Shown here: positions 48,591-59,319 of the stretch, in pieces
Position numbering within the stretch: position 1 is the first letter of the stretch
How the letters are laid out: every line of letters begins with the position of its first letter
Origin: Hippophae tibetana
Lineage: Eukaryota; Streptophyta; Magnoliopsida; Rosales; Elaeagnaceae
DNA length: 64,000 nt
Direction of reading: 5' to 3'
NCBI GenBank assembly: GCA_037013495.1
Contig: CM072801.1
Coordinates: 84,243,816-84,307,815, forward strand
Made by a program: the position numbers and the translations under genes
The notes under the pieces: model-generated
The model's database searches: none
Told to the model about the DNA's origin: nothing
The model's input: the letters and a program-made list of their open reading frames with translations, nothing else

Positions 48591-49856
48591 ACGGTAAGTA
48601 AGGAGAAATACACTAAAATTGAAGAAGAATTCAACTCCTTTAAGGCCTCCGTGATGAGTGAGATTGCCACTCTAAAAGAACATCAATCACAACAACTGTC
48701 AGCCATGGCATCATGCTACAACCAGGGCATGCCATATTGGCCAAGCATGCAACCATCCATGCCAGGCATACCACCTTCCATGCCAGGCATGCCACAATCC
48801 ATGCCAAGCATGCCACCATCCATGCCAGGCATGCCATCCACACAATCTCATTGTGTTCAAACTACATCCAGTATGGGATATAGCCATCCTATTGGTCCTC
48901 ATTATATGTTAGGAATGCATATGCAATCAAGTAGTGGTTCATTTTCTCCAATACAATCTGCACATTCTTACCATAAATCAAGCCAAGATGAACATATTGG
49001 TGAGAATGTATATCTAATAGCTACCCCACATGAGAGTCCTCCTCTATTTGATGAATCATATGTGGTAAGATTTTAATTTCTGGTGCATATAATCTATTAT
49101 TTTTAAATTCTTATTATATGTTTTATTTTTTATATATAACACTTAAAATTTTTACAGAATATGAAATGTTTGTTGAAACATCCTTCGTCAACGGACTATG
49201 TTGCTATTGGAACGATACAACAATTGAGCGATGATCGGATGATTCATAATCAATATTTTCCTAATCATTGGAAAATAGTAATTGATCAATCATTGTTTCA
49301 TGATTGTCCACTACTTGTGCCTTCTGATGCTACCACAGTCCAAGAGGCGGTTGGACAGTATGTGGCTTGGCCGTCAATTCAAGTTGTTCTAAATTTTGAC
49401 ATGGTACTATTTTTTAACTTAAAAAATAGTACTTGTTTACTACTATTATTTAATGTGATCTTATATTGTTACTAAAAATACATATATGATACTTTTTTGG
49501 TAGTCTATTATACCAGAACTCTTAAATGCGGCACATTTAAGAGATACAAAGCAAGTATCTCGTGCTAAATCTATGACTAGTGGCCAATCATTGTGCACCA
49601 AGTCATTCAAGAAGAAGCCTTGGAAAAAGTATAGTCATACTTATGCGTTACAGTTCTGTAGAAATCTTGGCACTTTGATGACTATTGTTGGGAGGGCATC
49701 TAGCATAAATGATGGATGGACTGTGCCACTTCCTATTGAAATTTCTGGTGTAGACCTCGGCCAAACTTATAAATCGATCGAGTGCTTGTTGCAAATATTT
49801 GAATATCAAAGGATCGATTTAAGTATAATTCAAGTGTGGACAAGATGAGTCCTCAA
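48591..49856 (+). CDS. CACTA second gene, coiled region, Pro/Met repeat and DUF8039-like part
   Basis: It continues in frame after the TAG at 48588: VSKEKYTKIEEEFNSFKASV (a short heptad-rich, coiled-coil-like stretch), then the PSMPGMP repeat (48739-48834), then a Ser/His-rich linker ending at a donor at 49065. Next exons: 49158-49403 (VAIGTIQQLSDDRMIHNQYF, PLLVPSDATTVQEAVGQYVAW), which resembles DUF8039 of CACTA second proteins, and 49504-49846 (FKKKPWKKYSHTYALQFCRN, basic). No stop lies inside these exons except the terminal one at 49846-49848. The latter lies before the Ulp1 exons, so splicing there is unclear. Confidence 0.65.
48739..48834 (+). repeat. Pro/Met heptad repeat in CACTA B
   Basis: 21-bp units code PSMPGIP, PSMPGMP, QSMPSMP and PSMPGMP. 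The complement of the region also stays open because the unit contains no stop in several frames, giving spurious WHAWHG-type reading frames on the other strand. Confidence 0.9.
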
Positions 49857-49911
49857 TCTAGTTAGTTTTCTTTTATTTATGCAGAACATATATAATTATA
49901 TTTATATTATC

Positions 49912-49917
<6 letters not shown>

Positions 49918-49943
<26 letters not shown>
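49918..49943. repeat. AT microsatellite in CACTA B intron
   Basis: A run of about 13 AT/TA units just before the splice acceptor TATAG at about 49951. Confidence 0.9.
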
Positions 49944-49950
<7 letters not shown>

Positions 49951-49951
49951 G

Positions 49952-50836
49952 GGCTTGCTATTATCGACTTCAACATAATCACTCATCACATTTAGCAATG
50001 TTCTATGATTCTTCATATGTCAATCAATATCAAGATAAGGATGTTAGCATCAGAGCTAAACAATTATGTGATAGAGCATTAACACTTAGCATAAATCAAA
50101 AGTTGATAATCCCTTGGCCATTAAGGTTTGAACAAGGCCAAGATCATTGGATGTTGGTAATCATTGATATATTCAATAATCATGCTTGGTATTGTGACTC
50201 AGCTTCCATAGAACTGAGTAAAGATACAAAATCAGTTGTTGAAATATAAGAGTTATATATAGTTACTTATTAGTTTTTTCTATTATTTTTTGTAATATTT
50301 AATAAAAACTAATCGTTTTATACCTTGATAGGGCATGGAAGTTGTGAAACAAGTTTAGGGGCATTGTCCTTAAAAAATCTCATAAGCTTATATGGACAAA
50401 AGTTATGGTATGTACAATTCAATATTAATAATTTTATTAATTTTACAATTAAATAATAAGGATGTTCGAATATGAAAATTCATGTATACATGCACTTTTT
50501 TTGTAGGTTTCACAACAAAATAATGGAGTCATGTGTGGTTATTATGTCATGAAGTTTATGAGCGAAATCATTACAAATATCAAAATTCCAATTGATGATG
50601 TGGTAATATATTTTACCCATATACATACTAGTTTTTAACATATTTGAGTTTGTTTTAGTAAATAAATGAAATCGTATTCTTATTTTGATTTTGAATACAT
50701 GTAGTTCTTTGGTTGGAACAAGACGGGTTACGACCAGCAAATTTTTGATGATTTACGAGAGGAATGGGTAGAGCACATGGTTCAAATTATATCATCACAA
50801 AAAGAATCAGGAGAAGATTCTAATGATCTTGAATAG
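49952..50836 (+). CDS. Ulp1-like C48 cysteine protease part of the CACTA second gene
   Basis: Exons: about 49952-50249 (SYVNQYQDKDVSIRAKQLC, WPLRFEQGQDHWMLVIID, HAWYCDSAS), about 50331-50407, 50507-50600 (VSQQNNGVMCGYYVMKFMSE) and 50705-50836 (FFGWNKTGYDQQIFDDLREE). The catalytic set of the C48/Ulp1 family is visible: His in DHWML (codon at 50145), Asp in YCDSA (50196), Gln two to three residues into QQNNGVMCG, and Cys in VMCGYY (50534). Ulp1 proteases remove SUMO from targets, and such domains are known to be captured by plant MULEs and some CACTA elements. One in-frame stop in the small exon near 50345 and the unclear junction to the upstream exon make an active product unlikely, although the catalytic residues survive. 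Confidence 0.8.
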
Positions 50837-51016
50837 CATATGATAACATAACAGTAAATTTTTTAATGATTTGGCCTTCTCTATCTATTCATGTGTCTGA
50901 AATCACTTGTTTGATGTTGATTAATCATATATATGCTCATGTATTTAGGGGAATGCATTGTTTTATGGACCTATTTTTGGCCCAAACTACATCTCATCTC
51001 TCTTTTCTACTTGCAT

Positions 51017-51360
51017 TTGATGAACTCATATTAACACTTTATTAATCATTTGTTTATAAATATGAATTTATCTGGAATCTCTACTAGTATTTTTAATGAT
51101 ATAATGAGCTCTAAATGTACAAATCAGGTGTACGTAACTCCGATTTGTTTCTTGGTTTGTATGAGTTTTGGTGCCCATGAACGTGTTCCATATGTTTAAG
51201 GGCACCAAAACTCACACAAGCCAAGTAAGAAATCGAAGTTACAATTGATTTCATATTTAGAGTTCATTATATATAGCATTAAAAAATAGTAGTAGAGATT
51301 CCAGATAACTTCATATATATAGAAAAATGATTAATAAAGTGCTAATATGAGTTCGTCGAA
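51017..51360. repeat. 160-bp inverted repeat (foldback) in CACTA B tail
   Basis: The arm at 51017-51176 (from TTGATGAACTCATATTA to GAGTTTTGGTGCCC) is the near-perfect reverse complement of 51200-51360 (from GGGCACCAAAACTC to TAATATGAGTTCGTCGAA). The loop is 23 bp. By eye about nine in ten bases pair. It could be a foldback MITE nested in the CACTA tail or part of the element's own 3' structure. Confidence 0.9.
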
Positions 51361-51737
51361 TGTCGTTGTACGTGGTAATCTCTTTTTTATGGTAATATTT
51401 ATAATGATTTAATTTCTTCATTCGTACGTCTGAAGTTTAGACTACTTTTTTGATGGATGTTTTACGTGCTCATGTATGTAGGAGAATGTTTGTTATATGG
51501 ATTAACTGTTTTTTTGTCATAATGCTTGTGAAGGCCAATCAAGATTCTAAGTCAACCAAGCTTACTCGATCGCATAATAATTATACTTTGACGACATTAT
51601 TTTATTTGTAATTTAAGTTAACTATATGTATTATTTATGCATTATTTGTTTTTGTAATAAATTTAATTATCAAGTAATTAAATATATTTAAATTTTTAAT
51701 TATTTGTATTATTATTTATATTTTAGTTTTTTATGTT

Positions 51738-51764
51738 ATATATATATATATATATATATATATA
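51738..51764. repeat. AT microsatellite
   Basis: About 13 TA units near the right end of CACTA B. Confidence 0.9.
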
Positions 51765-51829
51765 CTGAATAATACAAAAAATAAAAATAAAAATAAAAAC
51801 AAATATGAAAATGTTACCTGTAAAGTCGG

Positions 51830-52278
51830 TTCATTGTTCGGGCGATGCGCGCCGTTGGGCGCGCGACTTCGGCGTGGTCTTGGCAATGCGCGCGCATTGC
51901 TCGGCACAGCTGGGCATACTGCGCGCGTTGTCCGGGGCTACTGGGCACGCTGCATACTTTGTCCTGCGCGGCTGCGTGCACAATTTCACCTTTTTTGACA
52001 TTTTTGACCCTTTTGATCCATTTTATCCAATTTTCTATATTTGTTGACTTTTCCTCATTTATTTTATGAATATATTTGTGATGTATTGCCTCCAGTATTT
52101 TTCTTTGAGTCTTTAAGTTACTTTTTTAAGCGAAAATACCTTAAAAATAATAAAAATACTCATAATTCCGAAAAGACAGATATATATAAATATATTATAA
52201 AATCATATAAATGTATATATTTTTAATCAATTAACGTGCATAAAATCATGGTAATTTTAGTGTTTTTTGAGAACTCAT
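51830..52278 (-). mobile_element. LTR X, portion right of CACTA B
   Basis: It begins in the CpG-rich upstream segment (GCGATGCGCGCCGTTGGGCG) and continues through TTGCCTCCAGTATTTTTCTT and GCATAAAATCATGG to GAACTCATCA at 52278, parallel to 19880-20245. It is the natural partner of 41721-42813 on the other side of CACTA B. The right flank (AAATG) does not match the left flank (ATGCC), so either sequence was lost or two X copies were joined by recombination. Confidence 0.8.
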
Positions 52279-52944
52279 CAAAATGTAATGAACCCTACAT
52301 ATATAAAAAAGAAAAATAAAATAAAATTGCAAATAAGTTTAGGGGTTTTGTGAAGTTAAAAAAAAGAACAAGAGATGTGGAGTAAAAGAATATGAAAAAA
52401 AATGAATAGATAGGGTGCACTAAAATATCAAGTAAAATCTTAATTGTAGTTAAAAAGTGCATGATTAATAAAAAGAAAGCTAATATGTGAAAAGAGCCTA
52501 AATGTCTTCATTTATCAACTGCCACGTAAGCCCTACATTACAAGCATGCAAAGTTCTTATTGATCCTTAGCTAAGTGCATATTTATATTAGTGGAGAGGA
52601 TTGTGAAAAATAAACTTATGAGACTTGTTCTATGATTGAATTGGTTAGCATGCTCATAAATATTGATTTCATAAGTGCATTGGATGATATCATGTACAAC
52701 ATACACACAAGAATCAATTCGTCTATAACATTGCATATCCTTATATTTATGGAATGTTGATTGATGAATATGTGAACCTCCTTATTATAGAATTGTACAA
52801 ATTTTGTGAGGCGTAAATTTTGCTAAATATGCATATATTAATGTGTATATATATATATATATTTATGAATATGCTACCCAGGTCAGATTCTTTAGTTAGA
52901 CTTGGCTTTATTTGACAACAAGCAAAGAATTAAGCTTGGGGGTG
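52279..52944 (+). mobile_element. 3' internal segment of a Y gypsy, with polypurine tract
   Basis: Non-coding. It is collinear with 7921-8630 read on the minus strand. It ends AAGCTTGGGGGTG at 52944, a polypurine tract placed directly before the Y LTR start, so the LTR that follows is a 3' LTR. Confidence 0.65.
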
Positions 52945-54517
52945 TGATGACTCTATGAAAGTAGAGTCATTAGTGCACTTTTCTACTTAATATTTTCTTA
53001 TTTTATCCAATAAGTAGTATTTTTGGATTTAAATATATTAAAATATCGACTTTCTAGTGAAAAGAGGTGAAAATATAATTTTTGCAAAATTTCTAAAATG
53101 TTTTGGAATTGTTTTGGATTTTTTATGAATTTTTTAATGCAGAACCAATTAGAAGATGCCATGTAGATACCACACAATTATAGGAGCTGACCCATTAAGC
53201 CATATGGATGCCATGCAAGCTTAAAGGGCCAATCGAGCAATGATGTGAGTACCGAGTAACGAAGGCTATAACATATGTCAAAATGGCATTCATTTTGAGT
53301 ATCACCATGCGATCAAATGTTGTGCCATGCATCATCACCTTATTCGTCTTTTCTTTCCACCAGGGCACTACACAATCTGCACCCACCAATCACATCACAC
53401 CACATGGTATCGACTCAACGCGTACTAACCAAGACCAGTCAACTGAGCCACGCATCATACGCTAATTGGATCTATCTTTCTCCCTTTCAATGGGTCACAT
53501 TTCTATTTGGAATCGATATTAATTTTTCCTTTTTTTCATCTCAGCCCTTCATCTGAAGCTGATCTGATGGGCCAAATTCCACCTAAGTCTAATTTAACCC
53601 ATTAATTTCCTTATAAACCCTAATAAGACTAAAATAATCAATTTTATCAATTTTTGGAGCCAACAAGAGAGAAAAATTCAAAACAATTCAAAAAGAGACA
53701 ATTTTGGTGTAGATTCAAGAAGAGATTGGTGTTACAATTCAGGAGATTGATTGTATTTCTTCTTTTTCTCCTTTTTTTTATCAATTTTTATATCTTTATT
53801 TATGAAAAATATGAATAAAATTATGTTTAGCTAATTTATTAATCTAGAAGTCTTATGAACTCATTTTATACTTGTGATGATCTAATATTTTACCATGAAT
53901 TGTGATTTCAATTTTATTATATTATTTAATCTATAATTTGTTTTATATTTTTTTCCCAATAGTTGATCTACAGAGGAAATTCATTAGATTTGAAAGAATT
54001 ATTCAATATTTTGTCTTCATTAAATAACATGAATAGTTTCTAGGCAGAGACGTATGATTCTTATATTTGTGATCCATAATTAACGAACTTAATGAGTAGT
54101 ATGAAATTTAATTGACATGAGAGTGTGATTAGATTAATTACTATATGATGTGTAGTTTACTTGAGAAAAGAATACATGCTAGGTTAGATTCAATTGATCA
54201 TGTAATTAATTGATAATTATATTGTAGGAATTTTAGTGATTCATATATTCAAAAAATTGGGGGAGTAATTATTTCTAGATATTTTCTCATATATCTTCTT
54301 AACTGCCAATTATAAGTTAATTAATTACTATTATTTATTTTTGGTTCTTTTAATTTTGCATTGTTAAAACAAAAAAAAACACAAAACAAAAGTATTTTTG
54401 TTTTAAAAAATTAGTTTATGATAAAATAATCTCTGTGTAAACAATCATTTCTAACCATTATATTGTTGCAATATATTTACTTACGTATTCATTTTACACA
54501 ATTCGTGTTCATTAACA
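52945..54517 (+). mobile_element. LTR Y, 3' LTR (1573 bp)
   Basis: It runs from TGATGACTCTATGAAAG to TTCATTAACA. It carries the promoter TTATAAA at 53611-53617 followed by a leader, and the segments shared with the minus-strand Y copies (AATTGATCATGTAATTAATT near 54190). It opens with a 9-bp palindrome (ATGACTCTA at 52947, TAGAGTCAT at 52962) that contains the TGACTC bZIP-type motif. It is the best-preserved Y copy. Confidence 0.8.
53611..53617 (+). promoter_or_regulatory. TATA box of LTR Y
   Basis: TTATAAA followed by CCCTAATAAGAC, in the LTR orientation, about 670 bp into the LTR. Confidence 0.55.
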
Positions 54518-54539
54518 TGTAAGTAGATTTTAGCAATGT

Positions 54540-55420
54540 CAAGGACAAGAAGCAAGTTATTCATTTTGAGAGTTCAGTCATGAGAAAATGTTGATTGAAA
54601 CTAATTTTGACCTATATTAGTGATAAGAAAACCATCACCATTTCCTATTATGAGAGATTGACTACCTATATAGGACTGAGATGAAGACAAAGTACTTGGA
54701 TCAACAGTCACATATTGACTTGCACTAGAACCTAGAAAGCAAGTAAGATCCTGATGGAAGGGAGCTAATGCTTGTGACTAAAACGAAGTTTGATAAGGCA
54801 TGGATCCATAGGTTTGATTGACTGATAAAGAAAGGTAAGGAAAAGAAGACATAGGAGTAGGCAATAGTCTAGGTGTATTAGTAATAAGTGCCATGACTGA
54901 TAGGCCAGTACCATTAGCAACAACAATCATAACATGAAACTATTATTTTAAAGGTCTTGATGGCTGATGTGATGTTGAGAATAGACTAGAATTGTTGTAT
55001 TCAACTGTGTTGTTATTTTTGTTCTAATTTGGTTGATAATTTCTATCATACCTAAACTAGCAATTGAAGGCAATATGTCCCAATTTTTCACACACTTGAC
55101 ACTGAGGTCTATTTACTGTGCGACCTCTTCCATAACCACGACCTCTATCACCTAACTGAACGTTAATGCTTTCCACTTTGTTGATAGTAATCTCAACACT
55201 AAGTTACTGCAGTTTTGATATCATATCATCACTAGTTAAAGAGCTTTAGTCACTGGCTCATGTCTTGTTCCAAAATTTATACTAGGAAAAGGTGAGATAA
55301 TTATTGATCTCCTCATCTTGAGCCTATTCTCATGACTAAGTAGTAGTGATTTTGCATCATCAATTGTTGCTTTCTCAATTAGCATTTTTTCTATCATTGT
55401 ATAGAACACATTATCAAATT
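54540..55420 (-). mobile_element. Ty1/copia gag fragment
   Basis: Minus-strand reading gives a zinc knuckle CQVCEKLGHIAFNC (about 55060-55101; spacing C-x2-C-x4-H-x4-C) preceded by an RG-rich stretch (GYGRGRTVNRPQ) and followed by a Ser/Gln-rich tail, the layout of plant copia gag. On the right it breaks off near 55420 where A/T-rich X-like LTR sequence begins. Broken; fossil. Confidence 0.7.
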
Positions 55421-55429
55421 AAACCAAAA

Positions 55430-57236
55430 AAGGAAAAGAAAATAAATAAATAAATATAAATAAAAGTTAGTAAAGAAAATTAATTAGGCAAAAAGTTAGT
55501 AAATAAAAATACTAAGAAAAAACAAATAAAAATTAGTAAGTTAATAAATAAAAAGAATTAAATACTAGAAAATTAAACTAAAGTTAAAATAAAAATTTAA
55601 ATTAGTATATGAGAATAGTAAAAATAAATTAAGTTGATAATTAATATCTAAGTCAATTAAAAACAAAATAGTTAGAAAAAATAACTAAGATATTTTTAGA
55701 TTTCTTTATTTTAAAAAAATTGAATTTTTTAATCCAACTATTAAAGATGATATAAATTCTTTTATATTTTTTCATTTTCTAAAATTTTGGATTTTGTTTT
55801 AATATGATAAGTGAACTTAATCAATGAGACGTTAAATTTTTAGATTCTTTTTATTATCTTTTACTTTTCTTTAGATTTATTGAAGATCTTAATTTTTCTT
55901 TTTTGAATTTTAACATGAAATTAAGATCTCATTATTATTGTTTTGACTTTATTATAATTTTTTTTAAATCAAATAATAAATAAGACTTTAATTTTTTATT
56001 TTCAATTCTTTTGAATTTAAGATCCCTTTATTACCATTTTTAAATAAAATAAAATAGAAAATATTTATTTTTTATATTTTTCAATAAAAATTCTTGAAAA
56101 GAGTTCTTTAATGATTCGAATAATTAAATAAAAAACATAAGAATTGACTCTAGAGGAGATTCAGAAAATTAAATTATAAATCAAACTTTTATGTTTATTA
56201 CAAAACATACTAAGCTCTATACTTTTCTTTAATAAATTTTGTTTTAATCTTAATGAATAAATAAAACCTAATTCATTTAGTAAAAATGTTTACTTATTTT
56301 AATATTGTACAAGCATAATAACATTACTAATATTCCATATTATTCATAGCCACATATATATTTTTTAATAAATGATTAATAAATTAAATACATAATATGT
56401 AAAACAAAATATGATGATAATTTGAAATAAATACATTTAAATATATCTCAATTCTGTTTTTACATCATCTTAGTATCATTTATGTTCTTGATCGAAAACC
56501 TCCAAATATGATTGTCAACATCTTTTACTGAATTGAAACTAAAGTTACTACATAAACTAAAATTGTTCAACTCTCAATTAATGAGAGAACTTTAAAACTA
56601 CTAAAAAGAAATGCTAAGAAAACTTAAGAGAAGACTAAGAAGCTAAAAGGTTAAGCATCTAAAAGATATCTTTTTACAATGAAATTGGGATCCAATTTAT
56701 AAGTGTTGAAAACGAAAAAAAAATATGCATCTGAAGACCGATGTGGTGCGACACATTTCTTTCACCTATGGTATACATAGGTTGTACACGGTTGGAAGAC
56801 ATTCCATTTTACATTCACTGAACCATACAATATTTTCATGTCGTTGCCCGCAAATTTTTTTGATACACGTGACTATCACTCCTTCAACCTCATGCCGTGA
56901 CACAAAAAAACTCACGCCGACACCTACGTTAATCAAATTAACTTTGAACCCATATTTTCTTGCATATCTTTTTTCATGGTTTGGAATATATGTAATGTTT
57001 TACCTGTGTTATCTTTAAGCTTTAAAGTTGTAATAGAGTGCTTTTAGATATATTCTTCAAGTGTTGATCAATTATATCTTTTGGAAGCTAGAATACCTAA
57101 AAAATAATAAAACATACTCGTAATTTTAAAAAGATAGATTTATTTAAAATGATAGTAAAACTAAATAAATACAAATCTATTTAATCATTGAACATGCATA
57201 AAGTCACGATATATTAAATGTTTTTGAGTACTCAAT
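55430..57236 (-). mobile_element. LTR X-like, highly diverged copy
   Basis: It shares with LTR X the order of blocks TATTGTACAAGCATAATAAC (56312), the GAAAACCTCCAAAT block (56495), CTAAGAAAA-type repeats, a possible promoter (complement CACTTATAAATTGGATCC near 56700) and an end block CTTTAAGCTTTAAAGTTG ... TTTTTGAGTACTCAA (57236). Identity is much lower than among other X copies, so it is either an old copy or a sister family. The left border is poorly defined; 55430-56000 is simply A/T-rich. Confidence 0.45.
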
Positions 57237-57249
57237 ACCAAGCCATTTG

Positions 57250-58303
57250 AGCTATTGTTTGACTGCACTATTGTTCTTCCTATAGTTATACCTCTTGTTC
57301 CATCCTTTGTTTCTCCTTCCAATGAAACTCTCTCTTCTTCTCCATTCATATCATCCTCATCTGATAACTATCATTCTCTTTCTCTTAGATATAATCCTTT
57401 GCCTCTACCTTCATATCCTCCTATTTCTTGACATGGGTGTTCTTTTGTTTAAGCTTTTCACCCACCTCTCCACCTAAGCCTATTAATTTCCATCATATGG
57501 TAACCGAGGTTAAAGCTAGTATAAGAAATCCAAAGGTGTTTAATGCAAAAGTTGAAATCATATCTACTCATAGGGGTTGTAAATTTACTCTTAATATCCT
57601 TGAGTAAAAAGCATCAATGCAAAAAGAGTGTAATGTGACTACAAATAATGGCAATGGGAACTACTGTCTTTGCCTTCTAGTCAAAAGGCTATTTAGCATA
57701 AATGGATATTTTGAGTGAAACTACCCAATTCAAAGTCATTGGACAATTATAAGAGTAAGTTAGTTGCTTTGGGTTATTTGCAAGAGGTTGGAGTGGATTT
57801 TTATGAGACCTTTAGTCCTGTTAGAAAGCCAACCACTATAAGAGTGGTGCTCAACTTGGTCTTGAGTATTGGTTGGAAACTTAGACATGTGGATGTTAAT
57901 AACACATTCCTTGATGGTGATTTGGATGAAGTGTTATACATGAAACATCCTCTTATTCTTTAGCAAAGAGTTAAGTTAGTGTGCAAGCTCAAGAAAGTCT
58001 TATATGTCCCCAAGTAGGCTTAAAGATCTCTACAGGTATCATAAATTGAGTACCTTCTTACTATCTTGTGGATTTATTCAATCTAAATATCATGTTAGTT
58101 TGTTTATACAAATTTATAGTTCAAAGATCCTCTTAATGTTTGTTCATGTTGATGACAAAGTTATCATAGGAAACTCCTTATCTGAGATTGATAGATTGAA
58201 TGCTCCACACAAACTCAATTTTTTTCTTGGAATTGAAGTATCTTACTCGTCATTAGGCATTCATCTTAGCAACATGGTAGTGGGTTGTATCATTTTTGGC
58301 TAA
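57250..58303 (+). mobile_element. Ty1/copia reverse transcriptase fragment
   Basis: Plus-strand reading: the hinge before reverse transcriptase with HHMVTEVKASIRNPK (57490), then the RVT_2 domain with DNYKSKLVALGYLQEVGVDF, YETFSPVRKPTTIRVVLNL and HVDVNNTFLDGDLDEVLYM (57740-57950), and LLMFVHVDDKVIIG, the catalytic-region word, at 58131. It faces opposite to the copia gag at 54540-55420, so the two are not one collinear element. Broken; fossil. Confidence 0.85.
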
Positions 58304-59319
58304 GACTACTTTTCTTTCCTTTTTTTTATTCATTATTCTAATAGTAAGCTTAAGTATAGATTCTATTGAGAACTTCATTGTATGAGCTTACTTTTTTTAT
58401 ATTTATTTAATAATTTTCTTATATAAAGGATTAAACGATGAGTATGTTAAACAAGTACCAACTTAATTAATATATCTCAAAACAATTCACCTACTATCTT
58501 CGTTAAAAACAAGTATTGCATGGTAAGGATTTGGGTTGTAAAAAAATTGGAAGAATCGAGCCAAATTCAAAAATTGTATCTATTCTAACTGTTTTTCAGT
58601 CCAGTCTTATTTGATATGATATCGTGAAATTAATCAAACTTTATTCTGATTGTTTTATTTACTTTTACATAACCCAGATATAATGCCAAGAACTGTCAGA
58701 CTCTTTCCAATTTGGTTGGAAGGCCACTCTATTGCCAACAATCTGTCAGAATATGTGAAATGATTTTTTGATTTTTTTGTTTTTTTTAACTCTATTTATT
58801 CAACCACGTATGATTTCTTGTACTATATATTTGCTGAGTCTAATAACTGAACGATAAAAAATCTTAATTAGACTAGATCGTATAATTTTAATTGGTTTGG
58901 TCTGTTCCGGTGTCTCCTACTTATATGGTTATGATTTTTTTTTTAAAGTCCAATCATATGAATACATAAACAACGCAAGAAAGATTTTGTTTTAGTTCAT
59001 GGATTACCATTGTTTTAATGAGAGAAAATTTATACCACGTTGCAGTTTACAATAAATCTACAAAGCTATGATACGAAATGGTTTGATACATTAAATGGGT
59101 CGATACGGTTAGAAACGTACACGCAACGTCGCTTTGGGACCGATCAAGACCATTCTTGATTGTTTGTCTTTGTCATTATAATTAAAAATATATATATTAC
59201 TAGAGAAAAATCAAATCGTATCAATCTATGATATAAGGAGGGGTATGGACATCTTTTAACTTAAATCATCTTGAGCTTTAATTTTTATTAAAATAATAAA
59301 AAGTAAAAGAAGTGAAGAC
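58304..59319. other. Gene-free AT-rich spacer
   Basis: No protein homology, RNA gene or repeat boundary could be recognised in six frames. This is the longest stretch in the window that I cannot assign to any element. Confidence 0.4.

Larger units (their letters stand above)
42814..51825 (+). mobile_element. CACTA (En/Spm) copy B, near-complete
   Basis: It begins CACTACTACAAAAAGGGG at 42814 inside an X LTR. Order: terminus, subterminal inverted repeats (42852-42990), leader with an intron (about 43144-43884), TNP2-type gene (43888-47379), second gene with Transposase_24, Pro/Met repeat, DUF8039-like and Ulp1 regions (47480-50836), and a non-coding tail with a 160-bp inverted repeat (51017-51360). 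A canonical 3' end (CCCCTTTTTGTAGTAGTG) is missing. The tail runs into GC-rich LTR X sequence near 51830, so the right border is approximate. Both genes carry disabling changes, so it is not autonomous as it stands. Confidence 0.85.

Noticed and set aside
48640-48902. Minus-strand frames rich in WHAWHG / CLAWMV repeats
   Set aside because: They are mirror readings of the 21-bp Pro/Met repeat of the CACTA second gene and have no other support.
51805-52047. GC-rich open reading frame of about 80 codons with apparent Cys/Arg-rich product
   Set aside because: It lies wholly in the CpG-rich segment of LTR X. The equivalent segment at 19835-20206 gives different frames, so openness is a by-product of base composition.
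41716-52283. Target-site duplication for the X LTR that contains CACTA B
   Set aside because: The flanks ATGCC (left) and AAATG (right) do not match, so the two LTR pieces cannot be proven to be one original insertion.
53195-53556. Short frames on both strands
   Set aside because: They lie inside LTR Y, differ between Y copies and have no recognisable domain.
57250-57480. A proline/serine-rich host gene fragment
   Set aside because: It continues in the same orientation into the copia hinge (HHMVTEVKA), so it is the variable region before the copia reverse transcriptase.
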